Source: Halococcus agarilyticus (lineage in GTDB: Archaea; Halobacteriota; Halobacteria; Halobacteriales; Halococcaceae). Taken from it: a stretch of DNA of 64,000 nucleotides. The notes beneath the pieces were generated by a model. That model saw nothing but the letters and a program-made list of their open reading frames with translations, was not told the DNA's origin and ran no database searches. Below, in pieces: positions 53,801 to 62,482 of this stretch (the stretch's first letter is position 1; each line of letters opens with the position of its first letter). Position numbers and translations under genes: made by a program. The stretch covers positions 62,001 through 126,000 of the forward strand of contig NZ_BAFM01000005.1 of assembly GCF_000334895.1 (NCBI RefSeq), in the 5' to 3' direction.

Positions 53801-54112
53801 TTCTCTCTACACCACCTAACATTCAGAGCGGGAAAATACTATCCCAATGTCATCCGCTCAAAGGGAAATGGACCGATCGATTCGCACGCTCATCCTATCG
53901 GTCTGTTCGACTCATTCAGTATGAAACAAAAGGCGACGGCTTACTGAATACACCCTCTGTATCTCTCATGGCATCTCTGACAGCCGTCGGAGAGCATACA
54001 AAACAACGGATGGGTTCGATTGCTCATCCCCATGATCGTCCGTGCTCCGCTGCGTTCGGTCTAGCCGCCACACCGCGGCTGGCGAACGTCTCCTCGGTGG
54101 GAACAGAGGGGA
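53801..54112. other. AT-richer intergenic region
   Basis: 312 bp with no supported gene. Contains short frames without coding character and the promoter region of the minus-strand membrane gene. Base composition is lower in GC than the surroundings up to about 54010. Confidence 0.45.
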
Positions 54113-54226
54113 CTACTCCTCGCCCGATCGGTCGCTTTTCTCGACCGCGACAGTACGGAATCGGGGGTTCCCGTCGTCGTCTCGAACGATTCCTTCGTCA
54201 TCCGGTCCGTCGCTGCTATCGCTCAT
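54113..54226 (-). CDS. 37-aa acidic protein overlapping the 4-TM gene
   Basis: ATG 54226 lies inside the 3' end of the upstream 4-TM gene (11-bp overlap, different frame) and the frame runs to TAG 54113-54115. Product MSDSSDGPDDEGIVRDDDGN then PRFRTVAVEKSDRSGEE, with a DDDGNPRFRTV strand-turn motif. GC3 is high. Tight overlap indicates co-translation with the membrane protein. Unknown function; possibly a small partner subunit. Confidence 0.55.
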   Translation of the reverse strand: MSDSSDGPDDEGIVRDDDGNPRFRTVAVEKSDRSGEE

Positions 54227-54866
54227 TGCCGGAATCGCCGGGTTCCAGCCGCAAGTACCTTCCCGTGAGGAGATACCACGCGACGACGCCGATCGCGACG
54301 GTGCCGACAGTCAGGACGACCCACCCCCACACCCCGCTCGGCGCGAGCGCGAACAGGAAGGCGGCCATCGCGAGGTACGTGATCCCGGCGAGAAGGGCGA
54401 CGAGGGTCTGACGGAAGCGGCGCGCGTTCGCCCGCAGTACCTCGCGATTTCGCTCGACGGCGTCGGCGTACGCCCGGAGCAGTAGTGTGTTGTACTCGTC
54501 GTCGCCGTACTCCCCGTCGGCGATCGTCCGCGCGGCGTGGGGATGCAGCCCGACGACGACCGTACTACTGAGGTACGTCACGATCGCGCCCGCGACGGCG
54601 GCCACGAGCCCGACGACGCCCCCAGCGACGGCGACGACCGCCGGCAGGCGCGTGGCGGGATCGCCCCCGCCGAACCGGGAGACGAGCGAGACCGCCGTGA
54701 GCACCAGGCCGAGCACCACGCCGACGAACCGCGTGACGTACGCGGCCTTCTGGTCGAAGTCGTCGACGGCGTCGATCTGGGTGTCGATCACCCGTTCGAG
54801 CCGGTCGACGGCGTCCGCGCGCGACGCCGCTCCGTCGGCGTCGTCGCCGTCGCTCTGCTCAGCCAT
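54216..54866 (-). CDS. Four-TM membrane protein with coiled-coil start
   Basis: 216 aa. An acidic leader and amphipathic helix (RADAVDRLERVIDTQIDAVDDFDQKAAYVTRFVG) lead into a pair of TM helices (about 48-68, 78-103). A cytoplasmic helical stretch (YNTLLLRAYADAVERNREVLRANARRFRQTLV) precedes a second TM pair (about 160-180, 184-204). The helical-TM pair arrangement resembles SLATT-like 4TM effectors, but I cannot place it in a family. Paired with the 37-aa gene downstream. Confidence 0.75.
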   Translation of the reverse strand: MAEQSDGDDADGAASRADAVDRLERVIDTQIDAVDDFDQKAAYVTRFVGVVLGLVLTAVSLVSRFGGGDPATRLPAVVAVAGGVVGLVAAVAGAIVTYLSSTVVVGLHPHAARTIADGEYGDDEYNTLLLRAYADAVERNREVLRANARRFRQTLVALLAGITYLAMAAFLFALAPSGVWGWVVLTVGTVAIGVVAWYLLTGRYLRLEPGDSGNER

Positions 54867-54953
54867 CCGACGATGGGATCGTCGTCCTGCCGGTCGTGAC
54901 GTTACGTGACGCTCGATGGGGGCCGATGCCTGATGCTCGACGGACGGCGGTGC

Positions 54954-55766
54954 TCACAGCCGCACCGGAACCCCGCGGTCGGCGAGGTACTCCTTGACGT
55001 CGCGGATCGAATACTCGTCGAAGTGGAAGATCGATGCGGCGAGCGCCGCGTCCGCGTTCGCTTCGGTGAACACCTCGTGGGCGTCCTCGGGGCCGCCACA
55101 GCCCGACGAGGCGATGACCGGCGTCGAGACCGCCTCGCAGACCGCCCTCGTGAGCGGGACGTCGTAGCCGTTCTTCGTCCCGTCGGCGTCGATCGAGTTG
55201 ACGAACAGCTCGCCCGCACCCCTCGACTCGGCCTCGCGCACCCACTCGACGACGTCCCGTCCGGTGCCCTCGCGCCCGCCCTTCACCGTACACTCGAACC
55301 AGCACGACTCGCCGTCGACGCGTTCGTAGTGTTCGCCTGCCTCGTCGTACCGCCGACGCGCGTCGACCGAGATCACGATACACTGGCTGCCGAAGGCCGC
55401 CGCACCCTCGGTGATGAGTGCTGGATTTTCGAGTGCAGCGGTGTTGATCGAGACCTTGTCCGCGCCCGCCCGGAGGGTCTCCCGAACGTCCTCGCGGGTG
55501 CGGATCCCGCCGCCCACGGTCAGGGGGATGAACACCTCGTCCGCAACCTGAGAAACGACGTCGAGCATCGTCTCGCGGCCGTCGGCGGAGGCGGTGATGT
55601 CGAGAAACACGAACTCGTCCGCGCCGGCCTCGTTGTACCGCCGCGCCATCTCCACCGGATCGCCGGTGTGTTCGAGGTCCTCGAAGTTCACGCCGGTGTA
55701 GACCGCCGGCTCGCCGTCCTCGTCGAGATCGACGTCGATGCAGGGAATGATGCGCTTCGTCAGCAT
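54954..55766 (-). CDS. hisF: Imidazole glycerol phosphate synthase cyclase subunit
   Basis: 270 aa from ATG 55766 ([32 protein letters not shown]). TIM barrel; catalytic Asp in IIPCIDVD and in [14 protein letters not shown], phosphate loops [12 protein letters not shown] and [13 protein letters not shown]. With HisH it makes imidazole glycerol phosphate and AICAR in histidine synthesis; hisH is not next to it here. An insert near residue 130-160 ([29 protein letters not shown]) is usual in haloarchaea. Cytoplasmic. Confidence 0.96.
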   Translation of the reverse strand: MLTKRIIPCIDVDLDEDGEPAVYTGVNFEDLEHTGDPVEMARRYNEAGADEFVFLDITASADGRETMLDVVSQVADEVFIPLTVGGGIRTREDVRETLRAGADKVSINTAALENPALITEGAAAFGSQCIVISVDARRRYDEAGEHYERVDGESCWFECTVKGGREGTGRDVVEWVREAESRGAGELFVNSIDADGTKNGYDVPLTRAVCEAVSTPVIASSGCGGPEDAHEVFTEANADAALAASIFHFDEYSIRDVKEYLADRGVPVRL

Positions 55767-55848
55767 TCGATGGGTGGTCTCGAACGGGCGCAGTGTTGAC
55801 GGTTTCGACTGGGCCGCCCGGCGCGTCGGCGGGGCGATCATCGGTGTG

Positions 55849-55856
55849 TTTTTAGT
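55849..55856 (+). promoter_or_regulatory. TATA-like box
   Basis: TTTTTAGT at 55849-55856 ends 22 nt before ATG 55879, consistent with a leaderless promoter. Confidence 0.45.
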
Positions 55857-55878
55857 GGCACGACGCCCTCCGGCCGGT

Positions 55879-56154
55879 ATGAGCGACGACGCACCGACCG
55901 AGCCCCGCGAGTCCGAACCAGGCCAAGAGCAGGCGACCGACACCGCCGAGGAGACGATGGCGGAGGGCGAGCGCGAGGAGCGCGACTCCCATCCCGACGC
56001 AGCGGGCGAGGGCACTCACGGCGGGGTCGAACCGGTCGCGACGCGCGAGACCGCGCCGATGAGCGCGTTCGGCGCGCGCCAGGCCGGGATCGGGGCCGTC
56101 GTACTCGTCGTCGGGTTGGTCGTCGTGTTCGCGATCCCGTTCCTCCTGGCCTGA
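55879..56154 (+). CDS. Small acidic protein with C-terminal TM helix
   Basis: 91 aa from ATG 55879. About 60 residues of Glu/Asp/Gly-rich, probably disordered sequence ([19 protein letters not shown]) end in a single TM helix ([22 protein letters not shown]) at the C-terminus, the layout of a tail-anchored protein. Divergent from hisF. No assigned function. Confidence 0.78.
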   Translation: MSDDAPTEPRESEPGQEQATDTAEETMAEGEREERDSHPDAAGEGTHGGVEPVATRETAPMSAFGARQAGIGAVVLVVGLVVVFAIPFLLA

Positions 56155-56240
56155 GTCGAGAAGCAAAGAGCCCGCGACCGGAGCACCGACCGCACGAACG
56201 GATCTCTTTCGGCGGCGATGCACCCCGATCGACCGACGTC

Positions 56241-57071
56241 TCAGGCGGCGTTGGCCGCGAGCATCTCCTGGGCGACCGCTGCGAGCTCGTCGATGTCGGC
56301 TTCCTGGAGGCGTTCGTCGCCGAGTAGCAGGCGCAGGCGGGGCCGGCCCACGTCGATCGGCACCTTGGTGGTGTCGATCAGTCCCCGATCCTCGAGCCTG
56401 GTCTTCGTCCGGGAGAAGGTCGCCTTGCTGGCGACGCCGGTGTCCTCGCCCCACCGGCTGATGTCGTAGAGCTGGAGCTCGTGTTTCGCCGCGACCAAGA
56501 GGCTGATCGTCACCTCGTCGAGCCCTTCGCCGTCGCCGCGCGCCGTTTCGAGCGAGTCGAGTACGCGCGCGAAGTCCGCGTCGACCTCGTCGCCGAACGT
56601 CTCGGCGAGCGTCTCGTGGACCCGCGAGATCGGCGGCGTCCGGAGCGAGAACGGCTCGGCCTCCTCCCACGCCGCCTCGTGTTTCTCGCGCGTGCTCGCG
56701 ACGAACTCGTCGTCGTCGGTGCCGAGCCCCGCGACGAACTCGCCGGCAGACACGACCGTGACGACCGTCTCGTCGGTGACGAGCAGCGAACTCATGCCGG
56801 TGCCCTCGGTCGTCCGCAGCGAGAGCGTCTCGCTCGCGACGAGGTCCGCGGTCGTGCTGGCGACGATGAAGTCGTCCATCACGCTCTTGAGCGTGCCCTC
56901 GCGTGCGAGCAGCCGGACTGTCGGCGGCTCGTCGAGCTCGTCCAACACCTCGACGAGTTTCTCGACGGCTGCCGCCGACGGAAAGGCCACGAACGCCTCA
57001 CCGGTCGTGTCGCCGAGGACGGTTCGGTGGATTGCCACGACGTCCGACTCGACAGTCTTCAACGAACTCAT
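56241..57071 (-). CDS. tbsP: Transcriptional regulator TbsP-like
   Basis: 276 aa. Residues about 1-130 form a sensor-like domain (AFVAFPSAAAVEKLVEVLDELDEPPTVRLLAREGTLKSVMDDFIVAS, SSLLVTDETVVTVVSAGEFVAGLG). Residues about 170-250 carry a winged helix (EVTISLLVAAKHELQLYDISRWGEDTGVASKATFSRTKTRLEDRGLIDTTKVPIDVGRPRLRLLL). This matches my recollection of haloarchaeal TbsP (DUF5821), which works with TrmB on gluconeogenic gene control; the name rests on memory. Monocistronic, with an AT-rich promoter at 57075-57115. Confidence 0.82.
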   Translation of the reverse strand: MSSLKTVESDVVAIHRTVLGDTTGEAFVAFPSAAAVEKLVEVLDELDEPPTVRLLAREGTLKSVMDDFIVASTTADLVASETLSLRTTEGTGMSSLLVTDETVVTVVSAGEFVAGLGTDDDEFVASTREKHEAAWEEAEPFSLRTPPISRVHETLAETFGDEVDADFARVLDSLETARGDGEGLDEVTISLLVAAKHELQLYDISRWGEDTGVASKATFSRTKTRLEDRGLIDTTKVPIDVGRPRLRLLLGDERLQEADIDELAAVAQEMLAANAA

Positions 57072-57232
57072 TGTACGTGAACCAAGAGACTCGTGCTATT
57101 TAATTCGACTGGCTCAATAACCCAAAACACCGAAAATCGTTCGCTTCGAGCGACAGTCAGACCCCCTGACGTCCGTCGCGCCCGGTCCCGTTCTCGGGGG
57201 ATTCCCGGACGAGACGACCGAGACGACACGAC

Positions 57233-57601
57233 CTACAGCAACGCACCGAGCACGGCACCGGTGAGCAACGAGAGCCCGAGGACGCCGCCGGCGGTCGCGA
57301 TCGGCACCTGGCTGGCGCGAGCACCGGCCCGACGACGGGTGTCGCTCTCGGTCGAGACGAGGAAGACGACGCCGGCGACGGCGAACGCGAGGCCGATGAC
57401 GAGCCCCCAGAGAAAGGTGAGGGCGGACGCGTCGGCGATGGCGATGGCGACGGTGCGGCTGAGAACGAATCCGGCCCCGGTGATGATCGGCGCGCTGCCG
57501 ACCACGCTGGCGCGGTTGACGTCGTTTCGGGTCCTGTCGGGAGTGAGCCAGTCCACCAGCGACGGCCGTGAGGACTGCAGTCGACGGCGGCGACGCGACA
57601 T
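57233..57601 (-). CDS. Two-TM membrane protein
   Basis: 122 aa from ATG 57601 (MSRRRRRLQSSRPSLVDWL). A GGAGG-like Shine-Dalgarno (AGGAGGAG) sits 5-10 nt upstream of this ATG, which decides against the in-frame ATG at 57646. Hydrophobic helices near residues 34-54, 60-82 and 99-120 give two or three TM passes; the basic N-terminus is cytoplasmic. Family unknown. Confidence 0.7.
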   Translation of the reverse strand: MSRRRRRLQSSRPSLVDWLTPDRTRNDVNRASVVGSAPIITGAGFVLSRTVAIAIADASALTFLWGLVIGLAFAVAGVVFLVSTESDTRRRAGARASQVPIATAGGVLGLSLLTGAVLGALL

Positions 57602-57700
57602 GCTCTCCTCCTGTGAAGCCGTCCGACATAATTCTTTGTCAGACATTGGTCAAATGATCTATGGTTGTGCGGCGAACGTGCTCCGTCGCTCGCGCCGGCG

Positions 57701-58792
57701 TCAGTCGAGCGGGTCCTCGAGGTCGCCGGTGATCGCCTCGAACGCGTCGGTCGCGGTCACGAGCCCGATCACGGACTCGTCGTCGGGATCGAGCACCATC
57801 GCGACCTCCTGGTTCTCGGCCTGGAAGCGGTCGATGAGGGCGCTCACGGGGAGATCGGCCGTGACGGTCACCGGCGGGGTGGCGACGGACTCGATGTCGA
57901 GTTCGCCTTCCCGAAGGGCGTCGACGTTCGAGAGCACCTCCGGCGTGTAGACGACACCCACGAACTCCTCTACGGACTCGCCGACCAACGGGAACCTGGT
58001 GTGCTGGCGCTTGGTCATCAGTTCGAGGTTGTCCTCGATCGACTCCTCGGTCGAGAGCGCGACGATCCCCTCGCGCTCGACCATCACCTCCGCGACCGAG
58101 ACGTCGCCGATCTCGAGCGCATTGATCACCTCCTGCTCGCGCTCGTCGGAGAGTTCGCCGCGGCTCAGCAGCGTTCCCATCTGGCTCCGGAGTTCGCCCC
58201 GCGAGGCGGGACGCTCCTCGCCCTCCTCCATCTCCTCCTCGGCCCACGACCGCGTGATCTCGACGCCGAACACTCGAAGGATGGCCTTCGCGAGCCAGTC
58301 GCCCAGTCGGATGATCGGCCCGAGGACCTTCGTCCACGCGTAGAGGACCGGTGCGCCGTACTTCGCCACGAACTTCGTGCGCTCGATCCCGAGGTAGGTG
58401 GGGGCCTGCTCGGCCACCGTGAGGTGGAGCAGGTTGATGATCGCGAGCGCGAGCACCACCGAGAGCCCGGTGTGGCCGGCCCCGCCGCCGCCGAGGAGGC
58501 CCCCGAGACCCGTCGCACGCACCAGGGGATCGAGCGCCGCCGCCAACGCGGGCTCGGCCACGACGCCGAGCCCGACGCTGGAGATCGTGATTCCTAACTG
58601 ACAGCCCGAGAGGTAGATCTCGAGCTGTTCGGTCATCTCCCACGCACGCCGCAGGCCACGGTGGTCCTGAAACTCCGCCTCGTCGAACTGCCGGACCCTC
58701 GTCATGGCGAACTCGGTCGTGACGAAGTAGCCGTTCGAGAGCAGGAGGACGACGCCGCCGAACAGCCGGAGCACCGTGGCGAGTTCTACCAT
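57701..58792 (-). CDS. CNNM / CorC (HlyC) family membrane protein with CBS domains
   Basis: 363 aa from ATG 58792 (MVELATVLRLFGGVVLLLSNGYFVTTEFAMTRVR). An N-terminal DUF21 domain with about four TM helices (LEIYLSGCQLGITISSVGLGVVAEPALA, VVLALAIINLLHLTVAEQAPTYLGIER) is followed by a tandem CBS module (VSVAEVMVEREGIVALSTEESIEDNLELMTKRQHTRFPLVGE; VTVTADLPVSALIDRFQAENQEVAMVLDPDDESVIGLVTATDAFEAI). Members are linked to Mg2+/Co2+ transport or efflux. The usual C-terminal CorC_HlyC domain is absent; it ends soon after CBS2. Confidence 0.92.
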   Translation of the reverse strand: MVELATVLRLFGGVVLLLSNGYFVTTEFAMTRVRQFDEAEFQDHRGLRRAWEMTEQLEIYLSGCQLGITISSVGLGVVAEPALAAALDPLVRATGLGGLLGGGGAGHTGLSVVLALAIINLLHLTVAEQAPTYLGIERTKFVAKYGAPVLYAWTKVLGPIIRLGDWLAKAILRVFGVEITRSWAEEEMEEGEERPASRGELRSQMGTLLSRGELSDEREQEVINALEIGDVSVAEVMVEREGIVALSTEESIEDNLELMTKRQHTRFPLVGESVEEFVGVVYTPEVLSNVDALREGELDIESVATPPVTVTADLPVSALIDRFQAENQEVAMVLDPDDESVIGLVTATDAFEAITGDLEDPLD

Positions 58793-59006
58793 CTGCCGAT
58801 GGTTTTCGGTCGTTGATGGTAAACGCGGCGATGTCGGTCCCTGATGGATGACACAACAGGATGTTCGTACCCGGATGGTGCCACGAGAGCCACCTCTCGC
58901 CTCCCTCTGTCCCGGGTTGCTCCGCGCTGAGGGTCGTCGGTTCACAACCCCACGATTCTACTGCTTGCCTAACGTTCATAACTCTTGGTCGGAAACAAAG
59001 GATGGT

Positions 59007-60479
59007 ATGTCACACCATACGCGACGGCAGTTCCTGAAAGTGAGCGGTGGCGTTCTCGGTGGAATCGCGGCCGGAACGACCGTCACGGCGGCTGAATCGC
59101 GCGATCGATTCATCGTCGACTTGCGTAGCGCCACGGAACGCGACCTCGCTGATGTCGACGTGATCCACCGGCTCGAACAGATCGACATTGCGATCGTCAG
59201 GGGCAGCGAGTCCGATGTCGCTGGAACGCGGTCGTCACCCGACGTGACCTTCGAGTTCGAGGGACCGGCGGTCGACGCCGGCGAGGCGAAACCGTCGAAC
59301 ACCCCATCGCTGTACGACATCCAGTGGGACAAGCAGGCACAGGACGTTCCGGACGTTCACTCGACGACATCGGGCGCGGGGAGTCGCGTTTCGGTCATCG
59401 ACTCGGGCGTTCTCGCGGATCACCCCGATCTCGACGTGAACACCGAGCTGTCGGCCAACCTCACCGACGACGGCGGCGACTTCACGCCGGTCGGGGGCGA
59501 CGATCACGGCACGCACGTCGCCGGCACCGTCGCCGCGACCAACGCGAGCGGCGAGGGCGTCATCGGAACCGCGCCGGACACCGACCTCGTCGCCATCCGC
59601 GTGTTCTCGGCGGAAGGCGGCGCAGCGTTCGGCGACATCATCGCGGCGATGGTCTACAGCGGCGACATCGGCTGTGACGCCGCGAACCTGAGCCTCGGTG
59701 CTTACCCGATCCCGCTCGACGGAGAGGGGGTTCAGGTACTCGTCGACTCGATCGAGCGCGCGACAGCCTACGCGAACGAGCAGGGGACGTTGATCGTCGC
59801 CTCCGCCGGCAACGATGGTGCGAACCTCAACGACGACCCACCGGCCGAAGAGATCCTTCCGCCGGAGCAGCTGCCTGACGACCCGGACGAGATCCCGGAG
59901 CGACCGTTCATCAGCCTGCCGAACGAGGCCGACAACACCATGTCGATCAGCGCGACCGGGCCGGTCGGTTACCGCTGGGACGACAAGGGCAACGGCAAGT
60001 ACCGCAGGAACCACCGCGCCGCGCTCAACCACCTCGAAGAGCCGACGACCGACCCGGCCTTTTACACCAACTACGGCTCCGAGGCAGTGGACGTGAGCGC
60101 GCCCGGCGGCAACGTCGGCTCCGACGTGCTCGCCACACCACCGGCGGATCGGCCCGAGAACTGGCTCTACGACCTCGTGGTGAGCACGACGTTCACCGTC
60201 GAAGGTGGGGTGCAGGATCCTGGTTACGGCTGGAAAGCCGGCACGAGCATGGCCTCGCCGCAGGTCGCGGGCGTGGCCGCGCTCATCGCGAGCCTCGACC
60301 CCGACGCCAGTCCCGGCGAGGTCAGAGACCGCATCGAATCGACCGCCGCCGACATCGGCGAATCGGAGTTCCGCGGCGAGGGCCATCTCGACACCGCTGC
60401 GGCCGTGGGAGGGAGCGACGGCAAGTCAAACGGAAACGGTAACGCGAACAAAAAGGGAGGGAGGGGCAACGGCCGATAG
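59007..60479 (+). CDS. Tat-secreted subtilisin-like serine protease (halolysin type)
   Basis: 490 aa from ATG 59007. Tat signal HTRRQFLKVSGGVLGGIAAG, a propeptide to about residue 95, then peptidase S8: Asp in SVIDSGVLADHPDL near 135, His in DDHGTHVAGTVAAT near 170, oxyanion Asn in IVASAGNDGANL near 265, Ser in AGTSMASPQVAGVAAL near 415. The folded enzyme is exported by the Tat pathway as in other halolysins. The tail is Gly/Asn/Lys-rich (GKSNGNGNANKKGGRGNGR) and there is no PPC or PKD domain. TATA-like TTCATAACT lies at 58976-58984. Confidence 0.95.
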   Translation: MSHHTRRQFLKVSGGVLGGIAAGTTVTAAESRDRFIVDLRSATERDLADVDVIHRLEQIDIAIVRGSESDVAGTRSSPDVTFEFEGPAVDAGEAKPSNTPSLYDIQWDKQAQDVPDVHSTTSGAGSRVSVIDSGVLADHPDLDVNTELSANLTDDGGDFTPVGGDDHGTHVAGTVAATNASGEGVIGTAPDTDLVAIRVFSAEGGAAFGDIIAAMVYSGDIGCDAANLSLGAYPIPLDGEGVQVLVDSIERATAYANEQGTLIVASAGNDGANLNDDPPAEEILPPEQLPDDPDEIPERPFISLPNEADNTMSISATGPVGYRWDDKGNGKYRRNHRAALNHLEEPTTDPAFYTNYGSEAVDVSAPGGNVGSDVLATPPADRPENWLYDLVVSTTFTVEGGVQDPGYGWKAGTSMASPQVAGVAALIASLDPDASPGEVRDRIESTAADIGESEFRGEGHLDTAAAVGGSDGKSNGNGNANKKGGRGNGR

Positions 60480-60561
60480 ACCCCGTCCCTCGCTGTCCAA
60501 CGATTCGTCGGTGGGGCCGTCGTGGTGTACCGACGACGAGATGGGAGACCCGAGTGAGAAG

Positions 60562-61122
60562 CTACTGCTCGACGGCGCGCTCGCGCCACGTGAGGAGCCA
60601 CCCGCGCAGCGCCGCGAGACCGGGCCGGCCGTCCCGGTTCCAGACCACGAGCGCGAGCCCGACGAGCACGATCTGGAGGAGGAAGAACGGCGTGACCTCG
60701 ATGCCGAGGAAGTGTGCGAGGAAGCTCTGGTCGGTCTCGGAGGGCGGGAGGTCGAACACCGGCCACACGAGGTACGTGAGGTAGCGGAACTCGCCCGACA
60801 CGAACGAGAGCACCCCGTCGGCGAACGGGTGCGAGAGGTAGCCCACCGCGAACGCGACGCCGATCGTGGGGCGACCGCGCCGTCTGGCATACCACACGAC
60901 GAGCGCACAGATCACGCAAGCGGTGAGCAGCGAATGCGCGAGCGACCGGCCGCTCGCCAGCACGCCGACCGTCCACGCCAGGGGCTTGTCCACGAGGTCG
61001 GGGAACTGCGTCCCGAACGCGACGGCGAGGGTCGCCACGCTCCCGGGCACCCGGTCGAACCGCCACCGGCTCAACCCGGAGTACAACAGATAGCCGACGG
61101 CGAGATGTCCCCACGGCCACAT
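60562..61122 (-). CDS. YdjM/DUF457-type membrane metal-dependent hydrolase
   Basis: 186 aa, about four TM helices. The family's His/Asp residues are present: WGHLAVGYLLYSG near the start, FGTQFPDLVDKPLAW near residue 38, GRSLAHSLLTACV near 60 and VGYLSHPFADGVLSF near 95. Such proteins are annotated as inner-membrane metal-dependent hydrolases without known substrate. A charged C-terminus (RERAVEQ) is cytoplasmic. Convergent with the protease gene. Confidence 0.88.
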   Translation of the reverse strand: MWPWGHLAVGYLLYSGLSRWRFDRVPGSVATLAVAFGTQFPDLVDKPLAWTVGVLASGRSLAHSLLTACVICALVVWYARRRGRPTIGVAFAVGYLSHPFADGVLSFVSGEFRYLTYLVWPVFDLPPSETDQSFLAHFLGIEVTPFFLLQIVLVGLALVVWNRDGRPGLAALRGWLLTWRERAVEQ

Positions 61123-61210
61123 GGATGCCGGTAACGATGGCGGGGGTTTACCCGCTTCGAAGCCGGCGCGTCGCCGTCGGTCCAGCGAACGCCGGGAGGC
61201 GGAAGCTCGC

Positions 61211-62482
61211 TCACCGAACGGGGATCACGTTCTCGTCGAGCGAGCGCGGGAAGTAGGTCAGCCGCTCGGTGCCCGCCTCGGTGACGAGGATCGTATCGGA
61301 GTGGCGATAGCCCGCTTCGTCCGGAACGTAAATACCGGGTTCGATGGTGTAGACGTGGCCGGGTTCCATCACCTCCTCGCTGCCGCGATCGATGAAGCCG
61401 CGCTCGTGGCCCTCCAGCCCGATGTTGTGGCCGGTGTGGTGCTGGGCGTGCTCCGCGAACCCACGATCGGCGAGCACGTCGTGGACCGCGCCGTCGACGT
61501 GTGCGCAGGCGACACCTGGCCCCGACTCCTCGATGGCGGCCGTCTGGGCGGCGAGCATCGCCGCGAACCGCTCCCGGTCTTCGGAACTGGGTTCGCCGAG
61601 GAACATCGTTCGTTCGAGCTCGCTCACGTACCCGCCGACGTTCGCTGTCGCGCCCGTGACGAGGACGTCGCCCTCGCGCAGTCGGCGGTTTGCGGTCAGG
61701 CCGTGCGGGAGCGCGGTGTTCGGGCCCGAGAGGAAGCCACACGAGGCCGGGAAGCCACCGCGGAGCCGCGAGTCGTAGCGTTCGCCGAGCGTGTCGAGCA
61801 TCGCCATCGAGGCGTCGAGGCTGGCGCGTTTGGCGACCCAGAGCTCGTGTCTGCCGGGCTCGGCGTATTCGGCGAGTTCCCGGTGCGCAAGATTCCCCCA
61901 CTCGGCGGAGCGCCGAAGGAGGTCGATCTCCCCATCCGACTTCGTCTTCCGCCAGTCGGTGATCCACTCGGCGGTCTCGACGTCGACGCCGGCGAGTTCG
62001 GTGAGCGACGGCCCGCTGTATCCCCAGTGGCCCGGCGCGCCGTCAGCATCGGCCGCGACGCGCTCCACACCGAGATCGTCGAGCATCGCCCGGATCGTCG
62101 CCTCGGGGGTTCGGGATCGGTGTTCGTGGTACGTCTCGCGGGGAGCGGCGCTTTCGGCATCGTCCAGCCCGTCGCCGACGCCAGGATAGTCGTAGTACCC
62201 GTAAACGCGCTCGATCAGAGGGAAGGCGGCGCTCTCGGCGCGGTCGTGTTCGAGCCGCGGGACGGTGATTGCGACTGTCTCGTCGGTGACCGCGAGACAC
62301 ACTGGACGCTCGGTCTGGAGGTGATGGAAGCCGCTGACCCACTCGATGGCGGTCGCCGAGAACAGACACAGCGCATCGCGATCGGTCGCCGCCAGTTCCT
62401 CGCGAACCCGCTCGACCCGACGCTCGAACTCGCCTTCGGGCAGCGTCACGCGCCCCGCTGGCGTCGCGTCCGTCACAGTCAC
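61211..62482 (-). CDS. M24-family protein with altered metal site (creatinase/ Xaa-Pro-peptidase fold)
   Basis: 423 aa from GTG 62482, which overlaps the amidohydrolase TGA by 4 bp (GTGA). N-terminal creatinase-like domain (ALCLFSATAIEWVSGFHHLQTERPVCLAV) and C-terminal pita-bread fold: GGFPASCGFLSGPNTALPHG, EGDVLVTGATANVGGYVSELERTMF, HHTGHNIGLEGHERG, MEPGHVYTIEPGIYVP, GYRHSDTILVTEAG. Of the five metal ligands of M24 peptidases, the first Asp is Thr, the second Glu, and the last Glu is Ser; His and one Glu remain. Peptidase activity is doubtful; a creatinase- or hydrolase-type amidine/amide reaction is possible. Confidence 0.88.
   Translation of the reverse strand: MTVTDATPAGRVTLPEGEFERRVERVREELAATDRDALCLFSATAIEWVSGFHHLQTERPVCLAVTDETVAITVPRLEHDRAESAAFPLIERVYGYYDYPGVGDGLDDAESAAPRETYHEHRSRTPEATIRAMLDDLGVERVAADADGAPGHWGYSGPSLTELAGVDVETAEWITDWRKTKSDGEIDLLRRSAEWGNLAHRELAEYAEPGRHELWVAKRASLDASMAMLDTLGERYDSRLRGGFPASCGFLSGPNTALPHGLTANRRLREGDVLVTGATANVGGYVSELERTMFLGEPSSEDRERFAAMLAAQTAAIEESGPGVACAHVDGAVHDVLADRGFAEHAQHHTGHNIGLEGHERGFIDRGSEEVMEPGHVYTIEPGIYVPDEAGYRHSDTILVTEAGTERLTYFPRSLDENVIPVR

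Noticed and set aside
53968-54411. Plus-strand 147-codon frame starting MASLTAVGEHTK
   Set aside because: Runs antisense through the 37-aa and 4-TM genes and lacks coding composition beyond its first few codons.
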